DNA of 64,000 bases from Cellvibrio sp. KY-GH-1 (GCF_008806975.1 NZ_CP031728.1:2811501-2875500), one strand, 5' to 3'. Counted from the first letter of the stretch, positions 49,101 through 57,082 are shown. Notes: generated by a model from the sequence alone, not told the origin. Numbers and translations: made by a program.

Positions 49101-51289
49101 TTCAGCAAATAATTCGCCGCCCAGACTTTGCGGCCTGCACCAATCAGGCTGTTGCCATTAAAGAGTTGATAACCAAACCAAGGTACATAGGCTGGGCGAG
49201 GTGGTATGGGGTTGCCGTTTTCATCTTCCGTGGGTTCGCCGTAAATGGCGTTTAGCCAGAGGGAAACTTCGGCGAGTTCTACCGCGATGGGGTTTAGATC
49301 CACCCCGAAGACGTTGCGGTCGGCTATGTACATGCGCACTTTTTGCAGTTCTAGCGGGTATTGCTCGTGGGGAATGCGTTTGCCCAGCTCTTGTTGTTTT
49401 AGCTCTAAATATTTTTCTGCTAGTTGGTTTACGGCTTCATTCAAAAACGCCGCGCTGCCCATGGCGGGTTCTACTACGGTGAGGGTGAGTATGTCATCCG
49501 CCGTTTTGTTTTGCAGCAGCTCTTTAAGGGCGTATTTCACCAAGCAGCGGGTGAGCACTTGCGGGGTGTAATAACTCGCGCTCTTTTGGCGGTCGCGCCC
49601 TGCAAGGCGGTAAATAAAACTGCCTTTTTCGTATTTGCGCAGTTTTAGGTGACCGTTGTCGTCTTTGTCGTATACACGCTCTGCATCGGTGTAATCGCCT
49701 ATGCGACTTTCGGGTACAAACCAGGCGCTGTCTAGCAAGTCTGTGTTGCTGGCGGATGCGCTGCTTGCGCTGTCGTCATCCGTGTTTTCATCGTCTTCAT
49801 CGGCATCATCACTGGCAGCAGCTTTGCCTTTTTTGGGTGCGGGTTGCACCTCGTAGAGGGTTTCGCTGGCGAAAAAGCCACGGTAGGAAAGCAGCGCTTC
49901 ATACACGGCGCCCAATTGGTTAATGGAGAGCAATTGGTAGCTGACGCGGCCTTGGCGCTTGCCCCGGCCTTTGCCGCCCGAGAGGGACATAAGGCGAATA
50001 ACGGTTTGCCATACCTGATTGGGGAATACGACTTTGTTGAGCAGCGGCGTGGCAGATTCGTCGAACAGGCGGCTGTCTAGCGGTGCCAGTGCGAAGGTGT
50101 CTTTGGCTCCTTGCGCTGTTAATTTTTGGGCGGCATCGGCACCGCAGCCTTGGGCAATAAGCTTGAACAGGCGGCGCAGGCTGTTATCAAAATAGGTGCC
50201 GCTGCGTGCTTGCGGGGTATTAAGCGCGACAGTTTCTAAATCGCGCAGGGCTTCCAAGCTGTAGCCTTTTAAATAGATTTCACTTTTTTGGATGGGTACA
50301 TAACCCAGCTCTGGCCGCGCTTCTATGTAGAACATAAACAGCAGGCGGTAGACGGTGCGCAAGCATTCCAGGCTGAGCTGTTCGGCGTCTAATGCGGATT
50401 TGCCGGTGTAGCTGATGTCTTTGCGCAGAATCAACTGGCTGGCGGCTTCATTGCCCAGTAGTTCAATGGCCTCGCGCAGGGCGTACTTTAGATCCTCACT
50501 TACGCCAAAGGCGTGTTTGTGGGCGTTTTCTTCCAAGCCTTCCAGCAAACTTGCACCGCTTTCAGGCGCAAGGCTTTGGGTATGCAAGAGCGCGGCGGCG
50601 GCTTTTAGGGTGGCGTCGTCTTTGCGGTCGAGAATGTCATTCCAGTCAAAACGCAGTACACGGTTGTTGGGCCATTTGAAGCGATCTAGCAGTAACCATT
50701 CGTTTAGGCCGATCAACAATACAAAACGCGGCGGCTGGTCTGCACCGAACAGGGCTTCGCTGACCACTTCAGCCATGGTGAGGCCGTGCAGGTTTTTGGG
50801 TACGGGGATGCCGTTGTAGTGATTGATGGATAGCTCTTGATCCAGCAGATCGTCATCTTCTTGGCTGGGGTTGTAGCTAGGCAGAATGACCAGTTGCGGG
50901 GCTTTGCCGACCTCGCCTATCACCTGCCAAACCGGTACGGGCATACCGGCTTGCAGCTCCAACTGGCGAGCTTGCGGTTGGTAACCCAAGGCAGCCAGTA
51001 ATGGTTTGTGCACATTGGCGTGGGCTTTAATGCGTTCCACCGGCTCTTTTAAGCGGGCAATACGGCCGGTATCGGCGAACCAGCGGTTGCTGGTGCTGCT
51101 TAGGCGTTTGAAGGGCGCGCGCTGCTGGTCGGCGTTTTCGCCCTCGCCTGCGGCGGCTTCTTCGGCCAGCCATTGGTCGATCAGGCTTTTAATATCGCCT
51201 TTGAATACTTCTGCCAAATAGTGGTGGCTGTAAAACTCGTTTTCATTGGCTATGCCAGCAAAGGTTTGTACGGCTTCTAGTACGGGCAT
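46130..51289 (-). CDS. Giant Eco57I-type class I adenine DNA methyltransferase
   Basis: 1719 aa. A ~480-residue N-terminal region is followed by an acidic low-complexity linker (about 490-515), then the methylase core: SAM motif I EPAMGSAAF (607-615), FGVDLNPIAVELA, and catalytic motif IV NPPW (1023-1026), indicating N6-adenine methylation. The C-terminal part carries a TaqI/Eco57I-like specificity region (about 1420-1520). No clear PD-(D/E)XK motif was found, so it may be methylase only, as in BREX PglX or DISARM DrmMI, though it is longer. It begins one base after the SNF2 helicase stop. The gene is GC-rich except for an AT-rich patch over the specificity region. Confidence 0.88.
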   Translation of the reverse strand: MPVLEAVQTFAGIANENEFYSHHYLAEVFKGDIKSLIDQWLAEEAAAGEGENADQQRAPFKRLSSTSNRWFADTGRIARLKEPVERIKAHANVHKPLLAALGYQPQARQLELQAGMPVPVWQVIGEVGKAPQLVILPSYNPSQEDDDLLDQELSINHYNGIPVPKNLHGLTMAEVVSEALFGADQPPRFVLLIGLNEWLLLDRFKWPNNRVLRFDWNDILDRKDDATLKAAAALLHTQSLAPESGASLLEGLEENAHKHAFGVSEDLKYALREAIELLGNEAASQLILRKDISYTGKSALDAEQLSLECLRTVYRLLFMFYIEARPELGYVPIQKSEIYLKGYSLEALRDLETVALNTPQARSGTYFDNSLRRLFKLIAQGCGADAAQKLTAQGAKDTFALAPLDSRLFDESATPLLNKVVFPNQVWQTVIRLMSLSGGKGRGKRQGRVSYQLLSINQLGAVYEALLSYRGFFASETLYEVQPAPKKGKAAASDDADEDDENTDDDSASSASASNTDLLDSAWFVPESRIGDYTDAERVYDKDDNGHLKLRKYEKGSFIYRLAGRDRQKSASYYTPQVLTRCLVKYALKELLQNKTADDILTLTVVEPAMGSAAFLNEAVNQLAEKYLELKQQELGKRIPHEQYPLELQKVRMYIADRNVFGVDLNPIAVELAEVSLWLNAIYGEPTEDENGNPIPPRPAYVPWFGYQLFNGNSLIGAGRKVWAANYLLKDAKPKWYDLEPKRLDPQNPVRGSDEIYHFLLPDPGQANYTDKVAKSLYPEDFARLKDWRKEWTKPLERHEIARLQQLSSKIDELWQLHVQTLQQGRGATEDPLSVWPNTNTAQRSTSRSDKELTRQQGLLNEDGQIATAYRRLKLVMDYWCALWFWPIQQSADLPSREFWWMEIGAILEGNVVDITPQLPETGDLFGALSTSTPSVAQGAGATGFEDIQGDIFGGAQPSLAPVAEQPNLHDKYGQLRISKLRENFPRIKQVEAIASRRRFMHWELTFADQFARKGGFDLVLGNPPWLKVEWNEAGILGEAKPLFAIRKFSATELTKEREAAFKEFPRLQVEWTEELEEAEATQSFLNAYQNYPLLKGQQTNLYKCFMPVGWMLAGSEGVIGYLHPESPYDDPKGGLLREVMYSRLRAHFQFQNQMMLFPIGHRVKYSINISGAAQNEVAFDQIANLFSPSTIDASYLHDGIGLAGGIKNEQNEWDISGHKDRIVKVADKQLGVYATLYDEPGTPAKRARLPALHAGALSNVLEKLAKYPRRLAHLGQDYCSTEMWHETMQQQDETITRRAVTDGQFITTADNWVLSGPHFYLANPFNKTPRAVCTEKGHYDQIDLESIPDDYLPRTNYYPMADRAEYLRRTPRVSWKETVELELDWEQLTETEQAENAGGKKGETYFVQRQVQRPVTDYFRHVHRKMISTSMERTAICSIMPVNSAHIFGAFSIAFKDIKNLIGFSACVSSIPMDFFIKTTGKSNFISDLANLLPLIAPEVSLLARYASLNCLTNHYAPLWEHAFDPAFNQESWSQPNNPRLPQDFFTNLTPEWQRNCALRTDYARRMALVEIDVLVAQALGLTLEELILIYRVQFPVMQGYERDTWYDIHGRIVFTNSKGLVGVGLPRKAGKKEPECKTTFPDGTTKEGRFGWEDLYKDGEQLVPDGTQIQQWVEDDTLPTGKYLKERKWVAPFARANREEDYRIAWEFFEMNKVDKE

Positions 51290-51290
51290 A

Positions 51291-54191
51291 TTAATTCACT
51301 CCATTGCATACAGCGGCGAGCACGCGAATATAGGGTTGCGGCTCGGTGGTCATGGTGTCTTCCACCCATTGGCGGTAATCGTCGAATACTTGGTGAATAT
51401 GCTTGCTGCGCTGTTCGCGGCGCGATTGTTTTACGCCTGCTACCAGGTTTTCTAAATGCAGCTCTAATTGCTGCATTTGCTTTTCTTGCAGTTTTTTGAG
51501 TTCTTCCAAGGTACCGGCCAATCGCTCGTTTAACTGGGCAGCAAAGGTTTGCTGCTGGCTCACCATGTGCTGCTGCATAAGTGCAACGGCTTGCGGGAGC
51601 TTGGCTTGGAGCTTGGTTACTTCCAGCTCTTTACCGCTATTGGGTAAGGCATCTGCTTTGAGTTTGGCACGCTCGGCAAATTGCTCAAAAGTTTGCAGGC
51701 TTGAATCGCCACTGGCGGTAAAACTTACGACTTGCCAATCCACCAAGAGGGCTTGGCCTTTGCGGTTAGGGATTAAGGCCATCATTACAAAGGCCTGTTC
51801 GCCTTTGTCTAAAAAGGCACTTTCAATTACGGGGGCGGTGTGGCGGCCAAAGTGCGCGAGCACCCTATCCACCAACCAATCCATAATGGGGTGCTGGCGC
51901 CAGAGGTAGTGCAGTTGCGGCCAGCTCTCCGCTTCGGTTTTGGCTTGGCGCGCTTGCTCAATGGCTTTTGCCAAGTGCTCGCGATCACTGGTGAGCAGGT
52001 AGCTGTCGTCTTTGTCTTGCACTTCGACTGGCAAGTTTTTTAGGCGTTCTTGTAAATCGCGCGGGGCGGTGAGCCGGATAGTTTTTCCTTCGTCATCGCC
52101 AGTCCACTGCGCCAAACGCTGATCTTTGTTGAGCAGGTTGAGTGCGGTTTTGGCAAATTGATAATCTTGCGCAAACAGGCTGATGGGTTCGCGGATTTGA
52201 TCAAGGCTGTTTTGAGCGGCGGCTTTTTCTTCTGCGGCTGGCTCCTCTGCAAATAGGTTGAGCAACCAATCGCCTTCGTTATCGTCGTCACTCGCGGCAG
52301 CTTTGTCGAGCTGCGCTTCAACGACTTCTGGTGCTGTTCCGCTCGCCATTAGGTCAGCAATTTTTTCGCTTTCTTTGTCTGGGTCGTACACATTTAAAAA
52401 TGCGGCTGGATCACCCAAATTGAGGTTGGCTTGCTCATCTTTGGTTTGCAGAATTTCTAAAATGCGTAAATCGCCCTTCACCTTTTCCACGTTGGTGGTG
52501 GTTGTAAGGTACACAATTTGCGGCTGGTGTTTTTGGCCGTAACGATCCACACGGCCATTGCGCTGCTGGAACACCATGAGCGACCAAGGCATATCAAAAT
52601 GCACAAGGCGGTGACAGAAGTAATGCAGGTTTAAACCTTCGGAGGCGACATCGGAACAGAGCAGCACGCGAATCGGGTCTTCTAAACGGCCAAAGCGCTC
52701 AACGATTTCTTGCTGATCGGTATCGGACATACTGCCGTCCATCACGGCCATTTGGTTGGGCTTGAGCTTGAGATCTTGCGCCAGCTGAGTGTTGAGCCAT
52801 TTTAGAGTCTCAATACGCTCAGAAAAAATCACCAAACGGTCATCGGCATTGTTTGGGCTCCAACCGTTTGCGGAATCTTTTAAGTGGTTTAAGAGCTTTT
52901 GGTATTTGCTGAAGCTGCTGGCATCTATCGCTTCCAGTGCTGCTTGCAAATCCTTTAAGTGAGCGACTTCGGTTTGTTCATCATCCGTTGCAGAGCCCCT
53001 TTCGCTGAGCAATTTTATGCGGCGCTTGGTGGATTCCAATGCAGCAAAGGGGCTGGAGAACATACCCTTTTGCATACCTACACGCTGCAATTCCTGTGGC
53101 TTGCCGGGCGTATATTTGCCACCTTGAGTGAAGGGCACCTCCAATAACGCACGGTATGCAGCCTCTTCTTGCGGGCTGGCGGCTTGACGCAGGTTGGTAG
53201 TGATGCGCTCCTGAAAGTCGGCGGTGACTTGATCTTTTATGTCTTTTTTGAAGCGACGTACCACTAAGCCTTTGTGCTTGAAATCATCCGCCGTATATTC
53301 ATCGGGATCACTAATGGCTGTAGGGTCGAGCAAGTTAATCAAGGAAGCAAAACTGCGGGCAGAACCATCATGCGGGGTAGCAGATAGCAGAATCATGGTG
53401 TCTGAGCGGGTCGCCAGCAAGCGGGCTAAGCGCGCCCGACGAGACATGCTTTGCTCGGATGCGCGAGCGGCTACGTTGTGGCATTCGTCGATGACGATAA
53501 TGTCCCACCAGGCATTACCCAAATAGTTGCGGTATTCAAGATTATTTTTGAGCGTATCCATAGAAATAATGGAACGGTCAAAATAGTTAAACGGATTGTG
53601 GTTGGCGGGAATGCGATTGCGAACCCGCCCAAGCCCGACTGAATCCAATCGAGTCAGCGGAATTGAAAAGCGACTCCACCATTCCTTTTGGAACTGGGTA
53701 AGCATGCTTTTCTGAGTCACTACCAAAATGCGCTTTCCTCGACCGCGCTGAATAAGCTCGGAGGTGAGAATGGCAGCTTCCAGGGTTTTACCCAAGCCCA
53801 CGGCATCCGCAATCAAGATTCGGCTACGTGGCTGCTTGAGTGCTTGGATTGCAGGGTCCAATTGATAAGGCACTAAATTCATAACGCCTTGATGGCCGAC
53901 GTGAATTTGCTCGTCATTGGGAATACTGCGGCGGCGCTGACTTTCGATGTAGAGCAAAGCGGCGCTGTACTTATCGCTAGTATCTGCCACTAATTGGGTA
54001 TTGGCTGGGTCGAGAACTTCAATGGCATCTTCCAACTCGGTGAGGAAGAGCGACTCCTGCCCTCTGACCAGTTCCGATATGCCATCGCAGCTCAGTAAAT
54101 AGCCGCCGTCTTTGGCGGGGTCTGCACGGCGAACGAGCCATTCTTCATCGCGTATGACTACGCGCATTCCGGGGGCGAGTTGAAGCTGCAT
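51291..54191 (-). CDS. SNF2-family helicase/translocase (HepA/DrmD-like)
   Basis: 966 aa. SNF2 core: an N-terminal beta-rich segment, Walker A DAVGLGKT (about 128-135), DECH box (about 235), SATPHDGS, and helicase-C motifs SDVASEGLN and QRNGRVDRYGQ. The C-terminal third is helical with a long coiled coil (about 870-940). It resembles the HepA/RapA type that accompanies large methylases, including DrmD of class 1 DISARM. It is the first gene of module A; ATG 54191 has AGGA eight bases upstream. It would supply dsDNA translocation for the adjacent methylase or restriction partner. Confidence 0.88.
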   Translation of the reverse strand: MQLQLAPGMRVVIRDEEWLVRRADPAKDGGYLLSCDGISELVRGQESLFLTELEDAIEVLDPANTQLVADTSDKYSAALLYIESQRRRSIPNDEQIHVGHQGVMNLVPYQLDPAIQALKQPRSRILIADAVGLGKTLEAAILTSELIQRGRGKRILVVTQKSMLTQFQKEWWSRFSIPLTRLDSVGLGRVRNRIPANHNPFNYFDRSIISMDTLKNNLEYRNYLGNAWWDIIVIDECHNVAARASEQSMSRRARLARLLATRSDTMILLSATPHDGSARSFASLINLLDPTAISDPDEYTADDFKHKGLVVRRFKKDIKDQVTADFQERITTNLRQAASPQEEAAYRALLEVPFTQGGKYTPGKPQELQRVGMQKGMFSSPFAALESTKRRIKLLSERGSATDDEQTEVAHLKDLQAALEAIDASSFSKYQKLLNHLKDSANGWSPNNADDRLVIFSERIETLKWLNTQLAQDLKLKPNQMAVMDGSMSDTDQQEIVERFGRLEDPIRVLLCSDVASEGLNLHYFCHRLVHFDMPWSLMVFQQRNGRVDRYGQKHQPQIVYLTTTTNVEKVKGDLRILEILQTKDEQANLNLGDPAAFLNVYDPDKESEKIADLMASGTAPEVVEAQLDKAAASDDDNEGDWLLNLFAEEPAAEEKAAAQNSLDQIREPISLFAQDYQFAKTALNLLNKDQRLAQWTGDDEGKTIRLTAPRDLQERLKNLPVEVQDKDDSYLLTSDREHLAKAIEQARQAKTEAESWPQLHYLWRQHPIMDWLVDRVLAHFGRHTAPVIESAFLDKGEQAFVMMALIPNRKGQALLVDWQVVSFTASGDSSLQTFEQFAERAKLKADALPNSGKELEVTKLQAKLPQAVALMQQHMVSQQQTFAAQLNERLAGTLEELKKLQEKQMQQLELHLENLVAGVKQSRREQRSKHIHQVFDDYRQWVEDTMTTEPQPYIRVLAAVCNGVN

Positions 54192-54314
54192 GTATTCTGT
54201 ATTTCCTATTACTTATTCGATTTTTGTGATGCCTTTACCCGTGCTACCCCATGCAGCCTTAGCTTTTAACGAGATATCGGGGTGTATTTTAGTCGTGTTT
54301 CAAGACATAGCTCA

Positions 54315-54417
54315 CACATTTTAATCATGCTTTAACACATTGTTAGCACATTTAAATCGTGTTTTTCACACAGAGATGACACATTTAAATCCAGTTGAAA
54401 CACATTTTTCCCACATT
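54315..54417 (-). promoter_or_regulatory. Helically phased CACATT repeat array upstream of the SNF2 gene
   Basis: CACATT begins at 54315, 54336, 54347, 54380, 54401 and 54412, giving spacings of 21, 11, 33, 21 and 11 bp, all close to whole helical turns. The first three and last three form the same pattern offset by 65 bp. It lies in the 480-bp gap between the SNF2 start and the XRE gene, where the module A promoter must be, so it is a likely operator. The bases at 54192-54314 show no other distinct signal. Confidence 0.55.
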
Positions 54418-54435
54418 GTTTTGTTCGCAAATTGC

Positions 54436-54558
54436 TTCTTTGTGCCCTCGAAATAGCAGCCTTTTCATATTCTTTGTGCTCCTTTTTCAAGCACAAAGAA
54501 TATGGCCTGTGCGCTCTTTTGCCACCATTCTTAAGCACAGGCAGATAGGCACAAAGAA
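54436..54558. repeat. Nested inverted repeats built on CTTTGTGC
   Basis: An inner perfect 15-bp stem (CATATTCTTTGTGCT at 54466-54480 with its complement at 54490-54504, 9-nt loop) is enclosed by an outer 11-bp pair (TTCTTTGTGCC 54436-54446 and 54548-54558). A third pair CCTGTGC/GCACAGG lies between them. Without a T-run next to the stem it is more likely a binding site, structured leader or replication/insertion remnant than a terminator. The segment 54559-54670 has nothing recognisable. Confidence 0.65.
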
Positions 54559-54670
54559 ACTGAGAGGCGAACAAGTGGATTAGGTTGGAGCCAAAAATAT
54601 GCGAAGGGTGACGAAGAAGGGAGGGGGTTACTGGTGTCGGGTGTTCCGAGCATGACAACACGTAGGAGGT

Positions 54671-54895
54671 TTACTCGGGCTGCCCTGGCGGCTCCAGAAG
54701 AGTGGACGGCGGTACATTCAAGGTCTCGGCGAGCTTGTAAATGTTAACCAACGCAATGTTGCGCTGCCCCCTTTCGACCCCACCTAGGTAACTCCGCGCT
54801 AAACCTGATTCCAACGCAAGCTTCTCTTGGGACCAGCCAAGGCGCTTTCTTAGTTCTACAAGTCGTTGACCAAAAAGGATTTTTGGATCTTTCAT
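54671..54895 (-). CDS. XRE-family helix-turn-helix regulator
   Basis: 74 aa, a stand-alone HTH_3 domain: GQRLVELRKRLGWSQEKLALESGLARSYLGGVERG with recognition-helix residues SRSYLGGVERG-like, then a short Pro-rich tail. An AGGGGTGT precedes the ATG. It is oriented toward the SNF2 gene, 480 bp away, and divergent from the coiled-coil gene at 55060. A small Cro/C-protein-type repressor next to a methylase operon commonly times expression of modification and restriction genes; here both the CACATT array and the GAGTGACA repeats are candidate operators. Confidence 0.88.
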   Translation of the reverse strand: MKDPKILFGQRLVELRKRLGWSQEKLALESGLARSYLGGVERGQRNIALVNIYKLAETLNVPPSTLLEPPGQPE

Positions 54896-54966
54896 ACTAC
54901 ACCCCTACTGAAACCGGGATGCTATTTCTTAAACCTATATGAGGCCACGCTCTATAAGTTCACCCT

Positions 54967-55018
54967 CTATGAGTGACATTTATAAAGGTCGATGCTAGAT
55001 TGGCTACTAAGAGTGACA
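54967..55018. promoter_or_regulatory. Direct repeats between the XRE gene and the divergent accessory genes
   Basis: CTATGAGTGACA (54967-54978) and CTAAGAGTGACA (55007-55018) differ at one position and start 40 bp apart; a weaker CTATAAGTTCA lies at 54952. They sit in the 164-bp divergent promoter region, a usual place for operators of a small XRE protein. Confidence 0.4.
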
Positions 55019-55059
55019 AATAGTTACGCGTTCTGGCAATCCGGTAGGAGTAACAGTCT

Positions 55060-55926
55060 ATGAGACCAGCAGCAATAACGCCTCTTGGTGGGATCAGTAA
55101 CGACCAGTTGTCTTGGCAGGAACAAGGGCGATGGGAGGGGCGGAATGAAGGGATTAATATTGGGAGGCAGCAAGGATTAACCGAGGGCTACAACGAAGGT
55201 TACGCTAATGGCTACAATCAAGGCTACTCCACTGGGAGCCAGGAGGCTCATGTGGCTGGCTACAATGAGGCCATCGATGAAGCCAACTTAGCTATTGAAA
55301 GATTACAGGCAGAGCATGTTATCTACCAACAAGAGGTCGCTCGAAACTATCTAGCCTACGAGGCTGAGCGCGATCAATTAAGGCAGTTAGCGGACAACCA
55401 AGCTACCCACATCCAGGCACTTAAAGATCGGTTGGTTCAGCACGAGCAATCCGCGCGTCATTACCGGACCAAAATTGATAATCTTATTGCAACACATCAA
55501 CGCTTCACACAGGAAAGCGCGGCACTTCAGGAACAATGCTCAACGCTGACGCAACGCATCCAGTCGCTGCATCGAGAAAGATCTGACCTCGATGAAACAG
55601 TGGAAAACTTAACGCTGGCAAAGGACTCAAATCGATTGAAATATCAGGAACAGTTGGCGCATTTCAATAAAACACTGACTTTTGTGAACTCGATTTTAGG
55701 AGCAGTAAAGTCTACGCTGGAATCGAATCCAGAACTTGAAAACAGTTTTAGTAAGTTGTTTGCAGATGAGTATAAAAAGTCGGTCGATTTCAGAATCTTA
55801 GTGGATGACATAGAAACAGCGCCACACGAGGACAAAAATTTTGCACTGCTGCTGCCACAAACACATGAATTTATTCATGCGATGTTAAAGGTCGCACAGG
55901 GTGATGAGTTACCCAAAAACGATTGA
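55060..55926 (+). CDS. Coiled-coil protein with N-terminal Gly-Tyr repeat helix
   Basis: 288 aa, function not recognised. Residues about 24-70 repeat Gly every four positions (GRNEG, GLTEGYNEGYANGYNQGYSTG), as in Yae1/FliH-type GxxxG helices that pack together. A long coiled coil (about 75-210) and a small C-terminal domain follow. GGAG lies 11 nt before the ATG. It is the first of four plus-strand genes, divergent from the XRE gene. A structural or scaffold role is likely from form alone. Confidence 0.75.
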   Translation: MRPAAITPLGGISNDQLSWQEQGRWEGRNEGINIGRQQGLTEGYNEGYANGYNQGYSTGSQEAHVAGYNEAIDEANLAIERLQAEHVIYQQEVARNYLAYEAERDQLRQLADNQATHIQALKDRLVQHEQSARHYRTKIDNLIATHQRFTQESAALQEQCSTLTQRIQSLHRERSDLDETVENLTLAKDSNRLKYQEQLAHFNKTLTFVNSILGAVKSTLESNPELENSFSKLFADEYKKSVDFRILVDDIETAPHEDKNFALLLPQTHEFIHAMLKVAQGDELPKND

Positions 55927-55969
55927 AAATTACATTCGACGCAGTGAAAAAATAACGAGAGGCATGCAA

Positions 55970-56482
55970 ATGAATTACACCCTAGTTTCTTATCTCACAA
56001 AATTGAAAAACCTATCGCTGAAACATCCATGGATTAATCCGCGGCGAGTAAAGCCTATGCCGGGCCACGTCGATTTAGTTACACGACTTCTCGCATTGTG
56101 CGAGTCGGCGATGGGTACGCTCTCGCCTGAGTTTTCAGTTTTTCAGGTAAGGTATTTGCAAAACCGCATGAAAATAACAGCCATACCCACACCGGGCTCA
56201 CAATGTGATTCGCTAGCGCTAAGGCAAGCAATTAGTATGACTTTGAATGAGGCCAATATTGTTTGCCCGCATTGTGGTGAGTATCAAAGCGCAGGTGAAT
56301 TGTTGAATGGCGCATACGTATGCTGCCCGGCTTCCGGTGATCTCGTATTGTGGGATGCCATACCAGACATTATGTGTATGCATTCAGAAGATCGTGACGC
56401 ACTTTTTACTGAAGCGATTTTGCAGGATTTACGACCACAAGCTTTTAACGCAATGATGGACACAATTAAAAGAGAGTCATAA
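55970..56482 (+). CDS. Zinc-ribbon protein of unknown function
   Basis: About 170 aa from ATG 55970, chosen for GAGAGG eight bases upstream; a GTG/ATG pair at 55901/55904 overlaps the preceding gene and is also possible (193 aa). The C-terminal half has a four-Cys zinc ribbon: CPHCGEYQSAGELLNGAYVCC. The N-terminal half is basic and helical. No enzymatic motif is recognised. It is the second gene of the accessory cluster. Confidence 0.7.
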   Translation: MNYTLVSYLTKLKNLSLKHPWINPRRVKPMPGHVDLVTRLLALCESAMGTLSPEFSVFQVRYLQNRMKITAIPTPGSQCDSLALRQAISMTLNEANIVCPHCGEYQSAGELLNGAYVCCPASGDLVLWDAIPDIMCMHSEDRDALFTEAILQDLRPQAFNAMMDTIKRES

Positions 56483-56542
56483 AACGATCCATAGCAATTC
56501 CCCCGCAGTAATACCAGTAACAACCACTGCGAGGAAAATGCC

Positions 56543-57082
56543 ATACAAGTCACCCCAGCCCACGCATCTGCTGCACGCAATTTTTGTTTACACGCCCATG
56601 AAGGGCAAACCCGAAAGTACTCGGCTAAACCTTATTCAACGCACCCTTTTCGCGTAGCTGAGTTGCTGAATCTATACGATGGAAGCCCGCTGTCAGTCGC
56701 AGCGGGTTACTTGCATGATGTATTGGAGGCAGGTTTTGATACCACGCTGGAGCAATTACGGGAGGCTTTTCCTGCGGAGATTTGTGAACTGGTTGAACGA
56801 GTTAGCCGCTACGAGACTTGCCTGGCGCGCTATGTGGGCAAGCTTGCCCAATGCCCACTGGCGTGCCGTTTAAAAATCGCTGACTTGATTGCCAATGTTG
56901 AAACCTTACACTTGGAACCAGTGCAATTTTCTTATCGCTACCTCACCAAAAGCTTATACACCGATCGCCAACTCGCCCATAAAAACACCCCTCTCGCAGC
57001 AGCATTTCTAACGGAGTGGCGCAAGCAACGCCGTATTTATAAAACCCGCAACGAACACACCAAAGCCCTAGCGTGCAGCTAA
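56543..57082 (+). CDS. HD-domain protein (RelA/SpoT-type HD fold) with no canonical start upstream of the domain
   Basis: The frame is open from 56495. The first standard start in frame is TTG at 56663, but the HD signature begins before it: HEGQTRKYSAKPYSTHPFRVAEL is encoded from 56597. Downstream come YLHDVLEAG (the HD pair) and RLKIADLIANVE, so the metal-binding His and both Asp motifs of SpoT/MazG-like HD hydrolases are intact. GAGG at 56531-56534 lies eight bases before an ATA at 56543, suggesting an AUA start; otherwise the gene is 5'-damaged. Likely a nucleotide phosphohydrolase; no synthetase domain is present. It overlaps the next gene by 10 bp. Confidence 0.6.
   Translation: MQVTPAHASAARNFCLHAHEGQTRKYSAKPYSTHPFRVAELLNLYDGSPLSVAAGYLHDVLEAGFDTTLEQLREAFPAEICELVERVSRYETCLARYVGKLAQCPLACRLKIADLIANVETLHLEPVQFSYRYLTKSLYTDRQLAHKNTPLAAAFLTEWRKQRRIYKTRNEHTKALACS

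Noticed and set aside
31334..54191. Complete DISARM system
   Set aside because: Only DrmD/DrmMI-like genes are recognisable. The large helicase lies in another operon and there is no separate DrmB or PLD-type DrmC gene.
40423..54191. Dpd 7-deazapurine modification system
   Set aside because: No DpdA tRNA-guanine-transglycosylase-like gene is present, and the methylase is a plain adenine methylase.
54315..54558. Repeats upstream of the SNF2 gene as a CRISPR array
   Set aside because: The motifs are six bases with irregular short spacing, or inverted; there are no 23-40-bp repeats with unique spacers and no cas genes.
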